This document shows, one piece after another, positions 54,437 to 63,681 of a stretch of 64,000 bases of DNA. The stretch comes from Clostridiaceae bacterium. GTDB lineage: Bacteria; Bacillota; Clostridia; Lachnospirales; Lachnospiraceae. The notes beneath the pieces are model-generated. The model had not been told where the DNA came from. It worked only from the letters and a program-made list of their open reading frames with translations, and ran no database searches. The stretch spans positions 93,479-157,478 of the forward strand of contig CAJTGE010000013.1 of assembly GCA_910575795.1 (NCBI GenBank), in the 5' to 3' direction. The position numbers and the translations under genes are program-made. Every line of letters begins with the position of its first letter. Within the stretch, counting starts at the first letter, position 1.

Positions 54437-57400
54437 ATGAACTTAAGCGAAGAACGAAGACTGGAAAAACTCTACGCGGCGCTGGACGCAATGTCCCTTT
54501 CACCCCAAAACCGCGCGCTAGCCGAGGAATATTTGGACCCGTCGCAGCCGGAACAGGCATCGCTTCTTAAACAGGCGGAGCATCAGGATTTTTCCGCCAT
54601 TGACAAGGACAGGAGGAGCGCATGCATCTCCTGGCTGGAGCACTTAAAAAAGCGCGGCCGGGAGGACGAATACGGCCGTTTCTTACGCTTTGCCGCCGCC
54701 ACAGGCGGTTCTACGGCCTGCTACGTCCTATCCGCCTATACATGGAACCTGCACAATACCATTGCGTCCTCCCTCTCCCCGGAACAGGCGGCGGCCATCC
54801 AGGCAGAAGGGATCGTATGGGACTTCCATTCCCTGCGCGAATGGGGGCTCCGGTCTGTCCTTGAAGCGGGAAAGCGGAATCCGGACATCCTCTGCCGCGC
54901 CATTGGCTATTGCTGGAATAAGGACAGCGCCAATGCAAAGGTACTCCTGGCCGCGCTCTGCCTCTCCTGCAAAAAGCCGCTCCGCGCAGCAGGCATAGGA
55001 CAGGAGCAGGGGGGCTTCAAAAAACTGTTCTCTCTTGTGCAAACCACCTTATCGCAGGGAATGTTTCAAAATAAGCCAAAAAGCGAAATAAATATTTCAG
55101 ACAAAGAAAATACGGACGAAAAATACGAAAGAATTATTTCAATTATTGAATCTTATCTTGCAGGAAGCCTGGATAATATGTTTACAGGGGCAAAGCCTTC
55201 CGGCGGGGAGCTGGGGGAAATGAAAGAGTATCTGCGCTCTGCGGATCCGCTCCCCCCGCTCCCCGGATCCGTCTCTGCCGCGCTTGCGGGGAAACCGGTT
55301 TCCGCGTATCTCATGAAGCTCTCAGCCGGTTCCGCCTTCCTGGCCCTGGGCCACTCCGCCTTCTTTTCCCGTTTCCTGCGCCTTGCCATGGCTATGGATA
55401 TGAGGCAGGCGCTGGACGCAATGGAAAGCATGGCGGAACAGCAGCGGTTTGAGAAATATATGCCTCTTCTGGAGGCGCTTCTGCCCGCGTCGGCAGAGCC
55501 GTATATTTCCTGGTGCCTGGAAAAGCAGCATCACACAGCTCTGAAACGGATGGCCGCGCAGTATCCGGACGAGATGAAAAAAGCGGCGCTGCAGGCCGCC
55601 GCCCCGGATCTTCCCTGCCTGCTGGAGTCCATCAGGGAGGGGAATGCGGCGCTCTATGACACGCTCACCAGAGAATTTGAGGCTGATTTTATGGAAAAAA
55701 TGGCAGAGGGGCTGACAGAGGATCTGGGGGCCGGGGCGCGCGAGGCGAAGCGGTTTCTTCTGGGCGAATGCAGCGCGGGAGATCTGGCGCCGTTTCTGGC
55801 GGACTTCAGAGCGGCAGGGCAGGACTACAGCCCGAAACGCCACCGCATCATTGGCGGCCTGAGCATGAAAAACGATACGCTTTATAAGCGGGCGCTTGTC
55901 CTGGAGGGCCTGTGCATGCGTTCCCGCTATTTCCAGATTGTGAAAATGCAGAACGGGCAGCCTGTGTATGATTATAAAGAGCCGATCCGGGAGGAGCGGA
56001 TTGGAGGGCTCTTGGATCTCTATGCAGACGAGGCGATCCCGTTTGTCTGGCAGCTTGAGGCCATGGAGGGAATCTTAAATTCCTTTTACCTTGACAAAGA
56101 TAAGAAGAAATTTACGGACGCCTGCGTTTCGGCGCTCAGAAAGCGCTGGCCGTCCATAAAGGAATCTGTCGCCGCAGGGGCGAAAGAGGGGAGCGCCTTT
56201 GGCCGTATTCTCTGTATCCGCCTTCTGGACGAATGCGGGGACAGCTATAAAGAACGGCTGCTTTCCTGCGCGCTTGACAGCTCGAAGCAGGTGCGGGAGC
56301 TGCTTTTAGCCGTCTATGAGAGCCGCCGGGAGTGGGCGCCGGAAATCAAGGCCATGCTCTCGTCGAAGAAATCCCAGGAGAGGGAGCTTTCTGTGTTTGT
56401 GTTAAGGAAATGGGGGGCGGACGCCTATGCGGAAGATCTGAAACGCGCCCTCGAGACGGAAAAAAGCAGGAAGGTCAGGGAGCTTATAGAAGATGCGCTG
56501 GGAATCAGCGCCGGGGAGCGGGAAAGCGCGTCCGCGGAGGGAGCAGACAGCATGGATGTAAGTGTGGAAGCCCTGACGGCACGCATATTAAAGGGCGGTA
56601 AAAAGCGCAGGGTAGCCTGGGCCTTTGAGACGCCGTATCCGCCTGTGCGCCGGGCGGACGGGACGGATGCCCCTGAGGATACATACGCCGCTATCCTGGC
56701 CGCTTATGCGGATCTGGCGCTACCGGGTATCAGCCCGGACGCCCGTATCCTGGCAGACAGCTTAAATGCAGGGGATCTGGCCGCAAATATGGCGCTTCTT
56801 TTTAACCGCTGGCTGGAGACCGGAGCGCCGGCGAAACAGAAGTGGGTGCTTTACGCAGCTTCCATCCACGGCGGCGATGCGATCGTTCCCCTGCTCTATT
56901 CACAGATACAGGAATGGCCGAAGCACGCGAGGGGCGCAATGGCGGCGGAGGCCGTAAAAGCGCTGGCATTAAACGGGAGTACAGCGGCGCTTCTGCAGGT
57001 GGATCAGATTTCGCGCAAATTTAAGTTCCGGCAGGTTAAGGCCGCCGCGGGGGATGCCTTAAGCTTTGCCGCGCAGCAGCTCGGGCTAAGCCGCGATGAG
57101 CTGGAGGATCGCATCGTGCCGGATCTTGGTTTTGACGAGCGCATGGAACAGGTGATCGACTATGGCGCGCGCACGTTCCGGGCCGTCCTCTCGCTCTCTC
57201 TGGAGATCGACATCTTTGACAGCGACGGGAAGCGGTTAAAAAATCTGCCCGCGCCCGGGAAACGCGATGATGAGGAAACGGCCAGGGCGGCCAACGCGGC
57301 CTTCAAGCAGATGAAAAAGCAGCTTAAAGCCGTGGTATCCAACCAGAAGCTGCGCCTGGAGCAGGCGCTCATGACAAGACGCCAGTGGAGTGCGCCGCGC

Positions 57401-58093
57401 TGGACGGAGCTGTTCGTCAAAAACCCGGTTATGCATCAGTTTGCCATTTCCCTGATCTGGGGCGTCTATGAGGACGGCCGTCTGAAGGATACCTTCCGCT
57501 ACATGGAGGACGGAAGCTTTAATACAGCAGACGAGGAGGAGTATGAACTTCCCGCCGGGGGCCGGATTGGGCTGGTCCATCCGGTGGAGCTTGATCAGGC
57601 GCTTTTGAGCGGCTGGAAGGAGCAGTTGGAAGACTATGAAGTAACGCAGCCCATTGAGCAGCTTACGCGCCCGGTCAGCCGTCCCACGACAGAGGAGGAG
57701 ACCCAGACAGAACTGACGCGCTTTGGCGGCATGCTCTTAAACGGCTTATCGCTTTCCGGAAAGCTGCAGGGCATGGGCTGGCTCCGCGGCCCGGTCGAGG
57801 ATGCGGGCGTGTACTCCACGTTTTACAGAGAAGACGACGGCCTGTGCGCCGTGCTCGAATTTTCCGGCTGCTTTGTGGGAGACGAGAACGAAGAGGTCAC
57901 CGTCTACGGCGCGTACTTCACCGAAAGCGGCCAAAACAGGGACGGGAGCTGTGTCTGGCGCGCCCTTAAAAAGGAAAACCAGATGGCGCTTGGGGATGTG
58001 GAAGCCGGGTATTTCAGCGAGGTCTGCCTCCAGCTTGCGAGGGCCACGGCCTCGAGTAAGGAGCAGCTCGCATATCCGGCGTGCAGACAGTAG
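54437..58093 (+). CDS. DUF4132 domain-containing protein with HEAT-like repeats (YehI-like)
   Basis: This 1218-residue protein is the last of the cluster. Helical HEAT-like repeats fill about residues 300-760 (for example VRELLLAVYESRREW and RELSVFVLRKWGADAY), and a DUF4132 region lies in the C-terminal third (WTELFVKNPVMHQFAISLIW, YELPAGGRIGLVHP). Its function is unknown; E. coli YehI was once linked to molybdate regulation. AAAGGAGG lies 9 bases before ATG 54437. A 5-bp hairpin starting in its stop codon (58092-58106) is followed by TTTTA and may terminate transcription. Confidence 0.82.
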   Translation: MNLSEERRLEKLYAALDAMSLSPQNRALAEEYLDPSQPEQASLLKQAEHQDFSAIDKDRRSACISWLEHLKKRGREDEYGRFLRFAAATGGSTACYVLSAYTWNLHNTIASSLSPEQAAAIQAEGIVWDFHSLREWGLRSVLEAGKRNPDILCRAIGYCWNKDSANAKVLLAALCLSCKKPLRAAGIGQEQGGFKKLFSLVQTTLSQGMFQNKPKSEINISDKENTDEKYERIISIIESYLAGSLDNMFTGAKPSGGELGEMKEYLRSADPLPPLPGSVSAALAGKPVSAYLMKLSAGSAFLALGHSAFFSRFLRLAMAMDMRQALDAMESMAEQQRFEKYMPLLEALLPASAEPYISWCLEKQHHTALKRMAAQYPDEMKKAALQAAAPDLPCLLESIREGNAALYDTLTREFEADFMEKMAEGLTEDLGAGAREAKRFLLGECSAGDLAPFLADFRAAGQDYSPKRHRIIGGLSMKNDTLYKRALVLEGLCMRSRYFQIVKMQNGQPVYDYKEPIREERIGGLLDLYADEAIPFVWQLEAMEGILNSFYLDKDKKKFTDACVSALRKRWPSIKESVAAGAKEGSAFGRILCIRLLDECGDSYKERLLSCALDSSKQVRELLLAVYESRREWAPEIKAMLSSKKSQERELSVFVLRKWGADAYAEDLKRALETEKSRKVRELIEDALGISAGERESASAEGADSMDVSVEALTARILKGGKKRRVAWAFETPYPPVRRADGTDAPEDTYAAILAAYADLALPGISPDARILADSLNAGDLAANMALLFNRWLETGAPAKQKWVLYAASIHGGDAIVPLLYSQIQEWPKHARGAMAAEAVKALALNGSTAALLQVDQISRKFKFRQVKAAAGDALSFAAQQLGLSRDELEDRIVPDLGFDERMEQVIDYGARTFRAVLSLSLEIDIFDSDGKRLKNLPAPGKRDDEETARAANAAFKQMKKQLKAVVSNQKLRLEQALMTRRQWSAPRWTELFVKNPVMHQFAISLIWGVYEDGRLKDTFRYMEDGSFNTADEEEYELPAGGRIGLVHPVELDQALLSGWKEQLEDYEVTQPIEQLTRPVSRPTTEEETQTELTRFGGMLLNGLSLSGKLQGMGWLRGPVEDAGVYSTFYREDDGLCAVLEFSGCFVGDENEEVTVYGAYFTESGQNRDGSCVWRALKKENQMALGDVEAGYFSEVCLQLARATASSKEQLAYPACRQ

Positions 58094-58166
58094 GCGGAAA
58101 GCGCCTTTTAGGGAGACAGCCTGCCCGGGATCGGCGTTAGGAGCGATATCGATGCGATAATATGTA

Positions 58167-58500
58167 ACGCAACGCCGCTGCCAGCAGACATGAGACACCG
58201 TATACAGATGCTTCCGCAGAAGCCATGAAGGCTGGCGACCCGGCATATGAACGGTATGTACTTGACAAGGGGAAACTGCAGGCAGGACTACTTGACAATC
58301 CGGATCAGGCTGCCCCCGCAGGCGTAGTCCTCATTGTATCTTATCCGAGAATTGAAGGCGCTACCCGGACTTCCTGCAAGGGTATGGGCTATTACGGAAT
58401 AAGGCCGATCGGATATCATGATTGGTTTGTAAGAATAATCTTAGAAAGGCTTGTCAGCTTAAACAAAATAACGTATACTTATTTAGAATGGTTTCATTAA
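58167..58500 (+). other. Unassigned open frame between DUF4132 gene and truncated radical-SAM gene
   Basis: This frame is open from after a TAA at 58164-58166 and contains ATG 58225. The first half (DPAYERYVLDKGKLQAGLLD) looks protein-like, while the second half does not. I cannot assign it; there is no clear ribosome site. It may be the remnant of a gene. Sequence 58501-58669 is AT-rich with no gene seen. Confidence 0.2.
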
Positions 58501-58669
58501 AAAAAGGGTAATCTGACGCTGGTTTGTGTGATGTTTTGTACGCATTGATACGGTTTGCATGTAATTTCCATCATACAAAAAATCAGAAAAGTGAGAATGT
58601 CAAAATGTGTCCTTGTTATGCGGACATTATCCTTTTGAAGAAAAACTTCAAGTGTAAAAAGGAACGAAA

Positions 58670-58834
58670 ATGAGAAAATTAGCATTAAGTGATGAGATAC
58701 TTTTATCCGTTCAGCAGCCCGCCCGCTACATAGGCGGGGAGGTGAACTCCGTGGTCAAAGATCCGTCCCGGGTGGACATCCGTTTCTGTATGTGTTTCCC
58801 GGACGTTTATGAGATTTTCATTGAAAATCGGTAA
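58670..58834 (+). pseudogene. Radical-SAM protein (TIGR03960 type), N-terminal fragment
   Basis: ATG 58670 (AAAAAGGAACG upstream) opens a frame starting RKLALSDEILLSV, then ARYIGGEVNSVVKDPSRVDI and FCMCFPDVYEI, the N-terminus of an about 600-residue radical-SAM protein that normally precedes a DUF2344 gene. Family similarity stops at about 58816; the frame then reads FIENR and a stop. The rest of the gene is not in the window, so DNA was inserted or rearranged here. Confidence 0.8.
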
Positions 58835-59060
58835 AAACACAGGATATTGTAGCATTGCCCATCACAAAACACCAAGATACGGACAAAATAACACGAAAAT
58901 GACGTGTTGTAAAAATGAAATTGTTGTAAAAAATTCAAGGAGAAAAATACATATATGGCCGTTTTTGTAAATGAATAATCGTCAGTACATAACTTTTTTG
59001 TATAGCGATTCCTATTTCTAATTGTTCGCTGTTATACATAAATATACATATCAATGAATT

Positions 59061-59106
59061 AGCCGTCATGCTCTTAACTTCAGTTATGAGCAAGGCGGCT
59101 TTTTTG
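59061..59106 (+). terminator. Terminator-like hairpin in the AT-rich junction region
   Basis: AGCCG and TGCTC on the left pair with GAGCA and CGGCT on the right (59061-59100), followed by TTTTT. On the minus strand it also lies just after the HEPN-like gene. The sequence between 58835 and 59060 holds no gene that I can see. Confidence 0.6.
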
Positions 59107-59115
59107 CTAAACGTT

Positions 59116-59619
59116 CTAAATAACACTGTTTTTATTTATTGTTTTTTCAGACTCTAATGCAAAACGTATAAGTTTTAATGAATCCTCTAAATCATTGTTG
59201 CAAATGTATTGAATATCTTGCGAATGCGGATGACGCAATGCTTTAAAGAAAAAATTAAGCAAATCTATACTATAATCTATTAACTCTTTTATTTCTTTTC
59301 CACTAGGAGAATTTTTGAAAAAGGTTTCTTTTTCGAATATAGCTTGTGGATCCTTATGGGCATATCTCTTATTTCTAAGTTTTATTAAACCTTCAATTTT
59401 TTTATTCATTTTTTTAAATTTACAATTATAAAACTTTAAACAGTCTTCTAAACTTAGTCCTATTTCTACAAAATGATTATCGTTTCTCTTTGTGTCTGTT
59501 GCAGGAGTAACAAAGCATTCCAAATTCATATTTTTTTGTTTGTTTATTTCCTTTAGTACTTTCTCATTATTTTTAAAACAAGATTCCTCATTTTCTTTTA
59601 TTCTACACATGTAAGGCAT
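59116..59619 (-). pseudogene. HEPN-domain protein fragment (AbiU2-like), 5' end missing or replaced
   Basis: The minus-strand frame ending at 59116 encodes an AT-rich gene product with IEGLIKLRNKRYAHKDPQ: the RNKRYAH is an Rx4-6H motif of HEPN RNases, which occur in abortive-infection and toxin-antitoxin systems such as AbiU2. ATG 59619 gives 167 residues with only a weak AGAAG before it. Upstream of about 59635 the frame is antisense to hsdR and not homologous to it, so the N-terminus is probably lost. Whether the product is active is unknown. Confidence 0.55.
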
Positions 59620-59640
59620 TTTAAAAACTTCTATGCTATA

Positions 59641-60852
59641 TTGAAAAAACAGCCCTATGAGCGCATTAAAACAACCCCGGCACAGCAGATCGACCTCCTG
59701 ATCGTGGTTGACCAGATGCTGACAGGCTTTGATTCCAAATGGGTCAATACGCTTTATCTGGATAAGGTCCTGCAGTATGAGAACATCATCCAGGCTTTTT
59801 CCCGTACCAACCGCCTTTTCGGGCCAGAAAAACCTTTTGGAACGATCCGGTATTACCAGAAACCCCATACCATGGAACGCCTGGCAGAAGCCGCAGTCAA
59901 GCTGTACTCCGGTGATAAGCCGCTCGGCCTGTTTGCGGAACGCCTGGATAAGAACCTGAAAGGGATGAATTTCGTTTTTGTCCAGATCAAGGATCTTTTC
60001 GAACAGGCAGGGGTAAAAAACTTTGCCAGCCTGCCTAAAGAGACAGCTGAGAAAAAGAAATTCGCGGAACTATTCAAAACGTTCAATGATTACCTGGAAG
60101 CGGCAAAAGTCCAGGGCTTTACCTGGAAGCGCCTTGTCTATGATAGCAAGCCCGATTCAGACCGGAGTTACCATATTGAAGTCGCACTGGACGAATTCAT
60201 TTTTAAAACCCTTGCCCAGCGGTACAAGGAATTGGCCATGGCAAGCAACAGGAGCGGCGATGGAGACGTTCCATACGACATTTCCGGCTATCTGGTTGCA
60301 ATCGACACCGAGAAGATCGATGTGGACTACATGAACTCCCGGTTTGAAAAATATATGAAGGTGCTCCACCAGCATGGAGCCGGGGCGAATGCGATTCTCC
60401 AAGCGGAAAACGAGCTACACAAAACCTTTGCGTCCCTGACTATCGAGGAGCAGAAGCTTGCCAATATCTTCCTGCATGACATCCAAAGCGGAGACATTGA
60501 GCCGGAGGAGGGAAAGACTTTCCGCGATTATATTACCGAATACATGTCCAGGGCAAAGGACGACCAAGTTCACCGGATAGCCGAAGTACTTGGCCTTGAT
60601 GAAGAAAAACTCCGGGCAATGATGGCACTGCATATAACGGAAACAAATATCAATGAATTCGGGAGGTTTGATGCATTAAAGGCTACAGCAGATAGGCAAA
60701 AAGCAAAAGCATATTTCGAAGCGCTTGAAGGTGCCAGTATCATCCCGCCAAAGGTTCCGATGAAGATTGACAATCTGCTGCGTGACTTCATCCTGCGGGG
60801 CGGATTCGATATTGACATTCCAGGCACAAACGCGCCAGATGCTAACGGCTGA
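59641..60852 (+). pseudogene. hsdR: Type I restriction enzyme HsdR, C-terminal fragment
   Basis: The 403-residue frame begins abruptly in the helicase part: PYERIKTTPAQQIDLLIVVD, QMLTGFDSKWVNTLYLDK, then IIQAFSRTNRLFG (helicase motif VI), and it continues into the C-terminal helical region that contacts the methylase. HsdR is normally about 1000 residues, so the endonuclease domain and helicase motifs I-V are missing. No hsdM or hsdS is visible in the window. TTG 59641 has no good ribosome site. The gene is probably not functional. Confidence 0.85.
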
Positions 60853-60884
60853 ACCCGCAGTGGTTTCTGCGGATAAGTTTTTTT
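60853..60884 (+). terminator. Rho-independent terminator after hsdR fragment
   Basis: CCGCAG (60855-60860) pairs with CTGCGG (60867-60872), followed 5 bases later by TTTTTTT. Confidence 0.75.
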
Positions 60885-60912
60885 GGCCCAGAATATTTCT
60901 GCCTAGAAAAAC

Positions 60913-60956
60913 GCTATCCGCAGAACCCTCCGTTCAAAAATATAAGCCATACTTCC
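60913..60956 (+). promoter_or_regulatory. Shared island upstream motif, site 1
   Basis: GCTATCCGCAG (60913) and CCATACTTCC (60947-60956) are separated so that GCTAT and CCATA are 29 bases apart. The motif precedes ATG 60988 by 41 bases. Related pairs precede the next two genes. Confidence 0.5.
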
Positions 60957-60987
60957 CCAGAAAAAGAAGAAAAGAGGGATACAGATT

Positions 60988-61560
60988 ATGGCTTTAGCAA
61001 TGCAGAATATATTACCTGATGAAGATGAGTCCGTCCATGAATCCAGCATTTCCCGCTCAATCGCCGGAAGAAGGAGCCGGGAATTCGGGGATATGTTTGA
61101 ATCATGGATCCTGCGGGGCTGTGACTGGTACTGGGATAAGGGCATCGCTTACATTGAGAAAACTCCCGAACCTATGCACCCGATCAAGGCTTACGGAGAT
61201 AGGAGGAGGGGCCAGTTCATCGCTGTCTACACGAAGCAAGCCCAGCCGGACTTCAAGGGGACTCTGTGCGATGGCTCTACGATTGTTTTTGACGCAAAAA
61301 GCACCGGAACAGATACCCTCCGGCAGTCGATCGTGACCGAGGAACAGAGGGAGGACTTCGACCGGTATGAGAAAATGGGGGCACGGTGCTACATCATAGC
61401 GACCCTGGGGTTTACAGATTTTTACCGGATCCCGTGGGGTGACTGGAAAAGCGGGCCGGACAGGCTTGGACGCAAGCATTTTAAACGTGCCGACCTGGAA
61501 CCGTACCGGATCCGCTGTAAGAACAGTGCGGTGTTATTTTTGGAAGGGATTGAATTGTGA
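60988..61560 (+). CDS. RecU-like Holliday-junction resolvase family protein
   Basis: The 190-residue product has a RecU-like nuclease pattern: AVYTKQAQPDFKGTL and IVFDAKST, where Asp/Asp-x-Lys residues fit the PD-(D/E)xK active site. Phage and mobile-element RecU-like proteins can process recombination intermediates. The N-terminal part is charged. GAGGGA lies 12 bases before ATG 60988. It is the first intact gene of the island. Confidence 0.7.
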   Translation: MALAMQNILPDEDESVHESSISRSIAGRRSREFGDMFESWILRGCDWYWDKGIAYIEKTPEPMHPIKAYGDRRRGQFIAVYTKQAQPDFKGTLCDGSTIVFDAKSTGTDTLRQSIVTEEQREDFDRYEKMGARCYIIATLGFTDFYRIPWGDWKSGPDRLGRKHFKRADLEPYRIRCKNSAVLFLEGIEL

Positions 61561-61618
61561 GTCTCCATGGCCTGAATAGGAAACTGCCCTGCTCTTTTGA
61601 AATTTTACCAACAAAATT

Positions 61619-61661
61619 GCTATCTGTAGAACGATAACTGGAAAATACGAACCATATTTCC
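61619..61661 (+). promoter_or_regulatory. Shared island upstream motif, site 2
   Basis: GCTATCTGTAG (61619) and CCATATTTCC (61652-61661), with 28 bases between GCTAT and CCATA, lie 40 bases before ATG 61692. Confidence 0.5.
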
Positions 61662-61691
61662 TTTAAAAACAGTAGGAAGGAGAAAAAACAT

Positions 61692-62129
61692 ATGGAATAC
61701 AAATTACACAATCCAAGCGATCCGTATACTTTTATCGCTGAGGATTCGGAAACAGCCGCCCTCACAGTGTTTGCTCTGAGCACGGCATATGGGGCAGAAT
61801 CCAGAGATGGGAGCGACAGCGTTCCGGTTTTCGTCTTTGGAGGAGCAGAGGAATGGTATCAACGAAAGTTTGGCAGAACTGTTGAAGAAGGGCTTGAAGA
61901 AAAGATGGCTGAGGTTGCTGAATCTTTGTCCTCAGTGATGCTGGGTGATTTCGAGGACAGACGGAGATATAAGGCGGTGCTGGCAGCTATCGCAGACCCG
62001 GAGAAGAGAGAAAAATTCATCGATGAATGGCAGGACGGATGCAGTAGCCTCACCGATATAGGGGCATATGCCCATGCCCTTGGAAGAAAACTGGCAGGAC
62101 GGATAGAGGCAGCCACAGAAAACCAATGA
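61692..62129 (+). CDS. Hypothetical protein (145 residues), mobile-element type
   Basis: No family is recognised. The product has an acidic helical appearance, with FGGAEEWYQRKFGRTVEEGL and YAHALGRKLAGRIEA; there is no signal peptide. AAGGAG lies 9 bases before ATG 61692. Its size and company suggest an accessory gene of an integrated element or phage. It carries site 2 upstream. Confidence 0.7.
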   Translation: MEYKLHNPSDPYTFIAEDSETAALTVFALSTAYGAESRDGSDSVPVFVFGGAEEWYQRKFGRTVEEGLEEKMAEVAESLSSVMLGDFEDRRRYKAVLAAIADPEKREKFIDEWQDGCSSLTDIGAYAHALGRKLAGRIEAATENQ

Positions 62130-62174
62130 GTCTCATTTTGCGCCTGGATGGAATGTCCGGGCGTTTTTTTTGAT

Positions 62175-62207
62175 GCTATTCACAGCTACCCGGATAGCCA
62201 TACTTCC
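62175..62207 (+). promoter_or_regulatory. Shared island upstream motif, site 3
   Basis: GCTATTCACAG (62175) and CCATACTTCC (62198-62207), with 18 bases between GCTAT and CCATA (about one helical turn less than sites 1 and 2), lie 56 bases before ATG 62254. Confidence 0.5.
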
Positions 62208-62253
62208 CATGTAACAGAACAATAAGAAGGAATTGAGAAAGGAGAAATAAACA

Positions 62254-62892
62254 ATGATCTTGAGAAACGAGTACCTTGAGGATATGGAAGAGTACATCCG
62301 GAACATGGACGAGTCTGAGTTTGCGAAGCGTGGTACCACAAAGGAGGCTGTCTTAGACAGCCGTGACACCATGGAAAAGCTGTGGGCCGTCTACCAGAAA
62401 GATGTAGAGGACTATAACTGCGATGAGCAGTTTTCCCTTGAGGATGCGGTAAATGAAGTACTTGGCGCTAAGCCGGTACAGAAAAAGATTTGCGCTAAGT
62501 ACCACTGCCCATTCTGCGGCTCTGAGCGTTTTATCGGACACCAGGAAATCCGCGCAGAGGTGTACGTCGGCGGGGACGGCGAGTTTGAGGATAACCTGCC
62601 CGGTGGGCTGGAAGCGGCTATTTATGATTCAAGCCATCCATATGGGCCGTTTACCTGCAGCAAATGCGGTAAGGAGTACGATCCACTTCCGGAGAATAAA
62701 GAGGTCAGGCTCCCCAGAGGGACGTTTTACATCGTTTCCGGAGTAAATGTGCAGATGTGCAAGAGTGATGGTTACAGCTACCACCACGAGGATGACGGAT
62801 ACACGGTTCTCAGTAACGGGACAAGAGCCCTGGCGGTCAGCAATGAAGATTATAACCGTTATTACGGTGACCAGAGATCGTTCATGCTGTGA
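62254..62892 (+). CDS. Hypothetical protein with zinc-ribbon-like cysteines (212 residues)
   Basis: No family is recognised. The product has an acidic helical N-terminus, then CPFCGSERFIGHQEI and, after about 45 residues, CSKCGKEYDPLP: two CxxC pairs fit one zinc site. GAAAGGAGAAATAAAC precedes ATG 62254. It lies between two other orphan genes on the same strand and carries site 3 upstream. Confidence 0.7.
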   Translation: MILRNEYLEDMEEYIRNMDESEFAKRGTTKEAVLDSRDTMEKLWAVYQKDVEDYNCDEQFSLEDAVNEVLGAKPVQKKICAKYHCPFCGSERFIGHQEIRAEVYVGGDGEFEDNLPGGLEAAIYDSSHPYGPFTCSKCGKEYDPLPENKEVRLPRGTFYIVSGVNVQMCKSDGYSYHHEDDGYTVLSNGTRALAVSNEDYNRYYGDQRSFML

Positions 62893-62969
62893 CTGTCTCA
62901 GACGTCTGGATCTGAAAACATATCAAAAAAAATAAGACAAATACCAACAATGAAAGGAGATCTAAAAAA

Positions 62970-63269
62970 ATGAAATATGTTTTGAACTCAAACGATGAGT
63001 ACCTGGACATGATGATCGTTGCCGGCCCGCTTGATGAAGAGGCCGCGAGACAGGCGATGAAGGAGACAGTCACAAGAAGGCTTGTGGAACTCAATGTAGC
63101 GGATGATGCCAAGGCGGCTGAGGAGATGTACCTTGAAGCTGAAGCGGCAGATGAGGACAGCGAGAATTATGAGCTTCATGTGAACCCGTTCGGCGCTTCC
63201 ATCATGTACGGTAACTGCTATGGCGACCGCTACCAGATCGTGGATTATCCACAGAAGGAGGGCGAATGA
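62970..63269 (+). CDS. Hypothetical acidic protein (99 residues)
   Basis: No family is recognised. The product is rich in Glu/Asp/Ala (YLEAEAADEDSENYELHV) and ends with FGASIMYGNCYGDRYQIVDY. AAAGGAG lies before ATG 62970. Its stop overlaps the following start by four bases (ATGA at 63266-63269), showing coupling. Confidence 0.65.
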   Translation: MKYVLNSNDEYLDMMIVAGPLDEEAARQAMKETVTRRLVELNVADDAKAAEEMYLEAEAADEDSENYELHVNPFGASIMYGNCYGDRYQIVDYPQKEGE

Positions 63270-63481
63270 GCAGCCGTAACAAAGAAATAAAAAACGGGAG
63301 AGGGACAACCCTCATCATCGGCCCGGAGTCATACCTGTCGGTAGGGCCGGGCGGCACAGATGTCATGATCCGTGGAAACGGGAAAGCACTTGCGTTCGAC
63401 AACTGGGAAGACCTGATCGACGCAGTTGACACAGGGAAGCATGCTTACCGCATGACTGACTGTCCTGCGGTAAACGGATAA
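63266..63481 (+). CDS. Hypothetical protein (71 residues)
   Basis: No family is recognised. The product contains RGTTLIIGPESYLSVGPGG and AFDNWEDLIDAV, and it is coupled to the previous gene by a 4-base overlap. GAAGGAGGGCG lies before ATG 63266. A hairpin (AGCCCCGG / CCGGGGGCT, 63494-63524) follows and probably ends the transcript. Confidence 0.65.
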   Translation: MSSRNKEIKNGRGTTLIIGPESYLSVGPGGTDVMIRGNGKALAFDNWEDLIDAVDTGKHAYRMTDCPAVNG

Positions 63482-63493
63482 ATCAAAAAACAT

Positions 63494-63530
63494 AGCCCCG
63501 GGAACCTTGAAAGGTCCGGGGGCTTAATAA
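63494..63530 (+). terminator. Hairpin after the 63266 gene
   Basis: AGCCCCGG pairs with CCGGGGGCT, with an AT-rich tail (TAATAACTT) rather than a clean T-run. The rest to 63681 is AT-rich, with no gene seen. Confidence 0.55.
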
Positions 63531-63681
63531 CTTCTCGGAATCTCAATGAATGTGATTCTAACTGAAAATTGACAACTAAATATCGTGCAGGAAAAGAAAT
63601 TTGAGAAAAATGGACATAAACATTGGACATAGCAGGTACTATGCCTTGAAAAATCTTATGGGATTGCTTAATATATCATTA

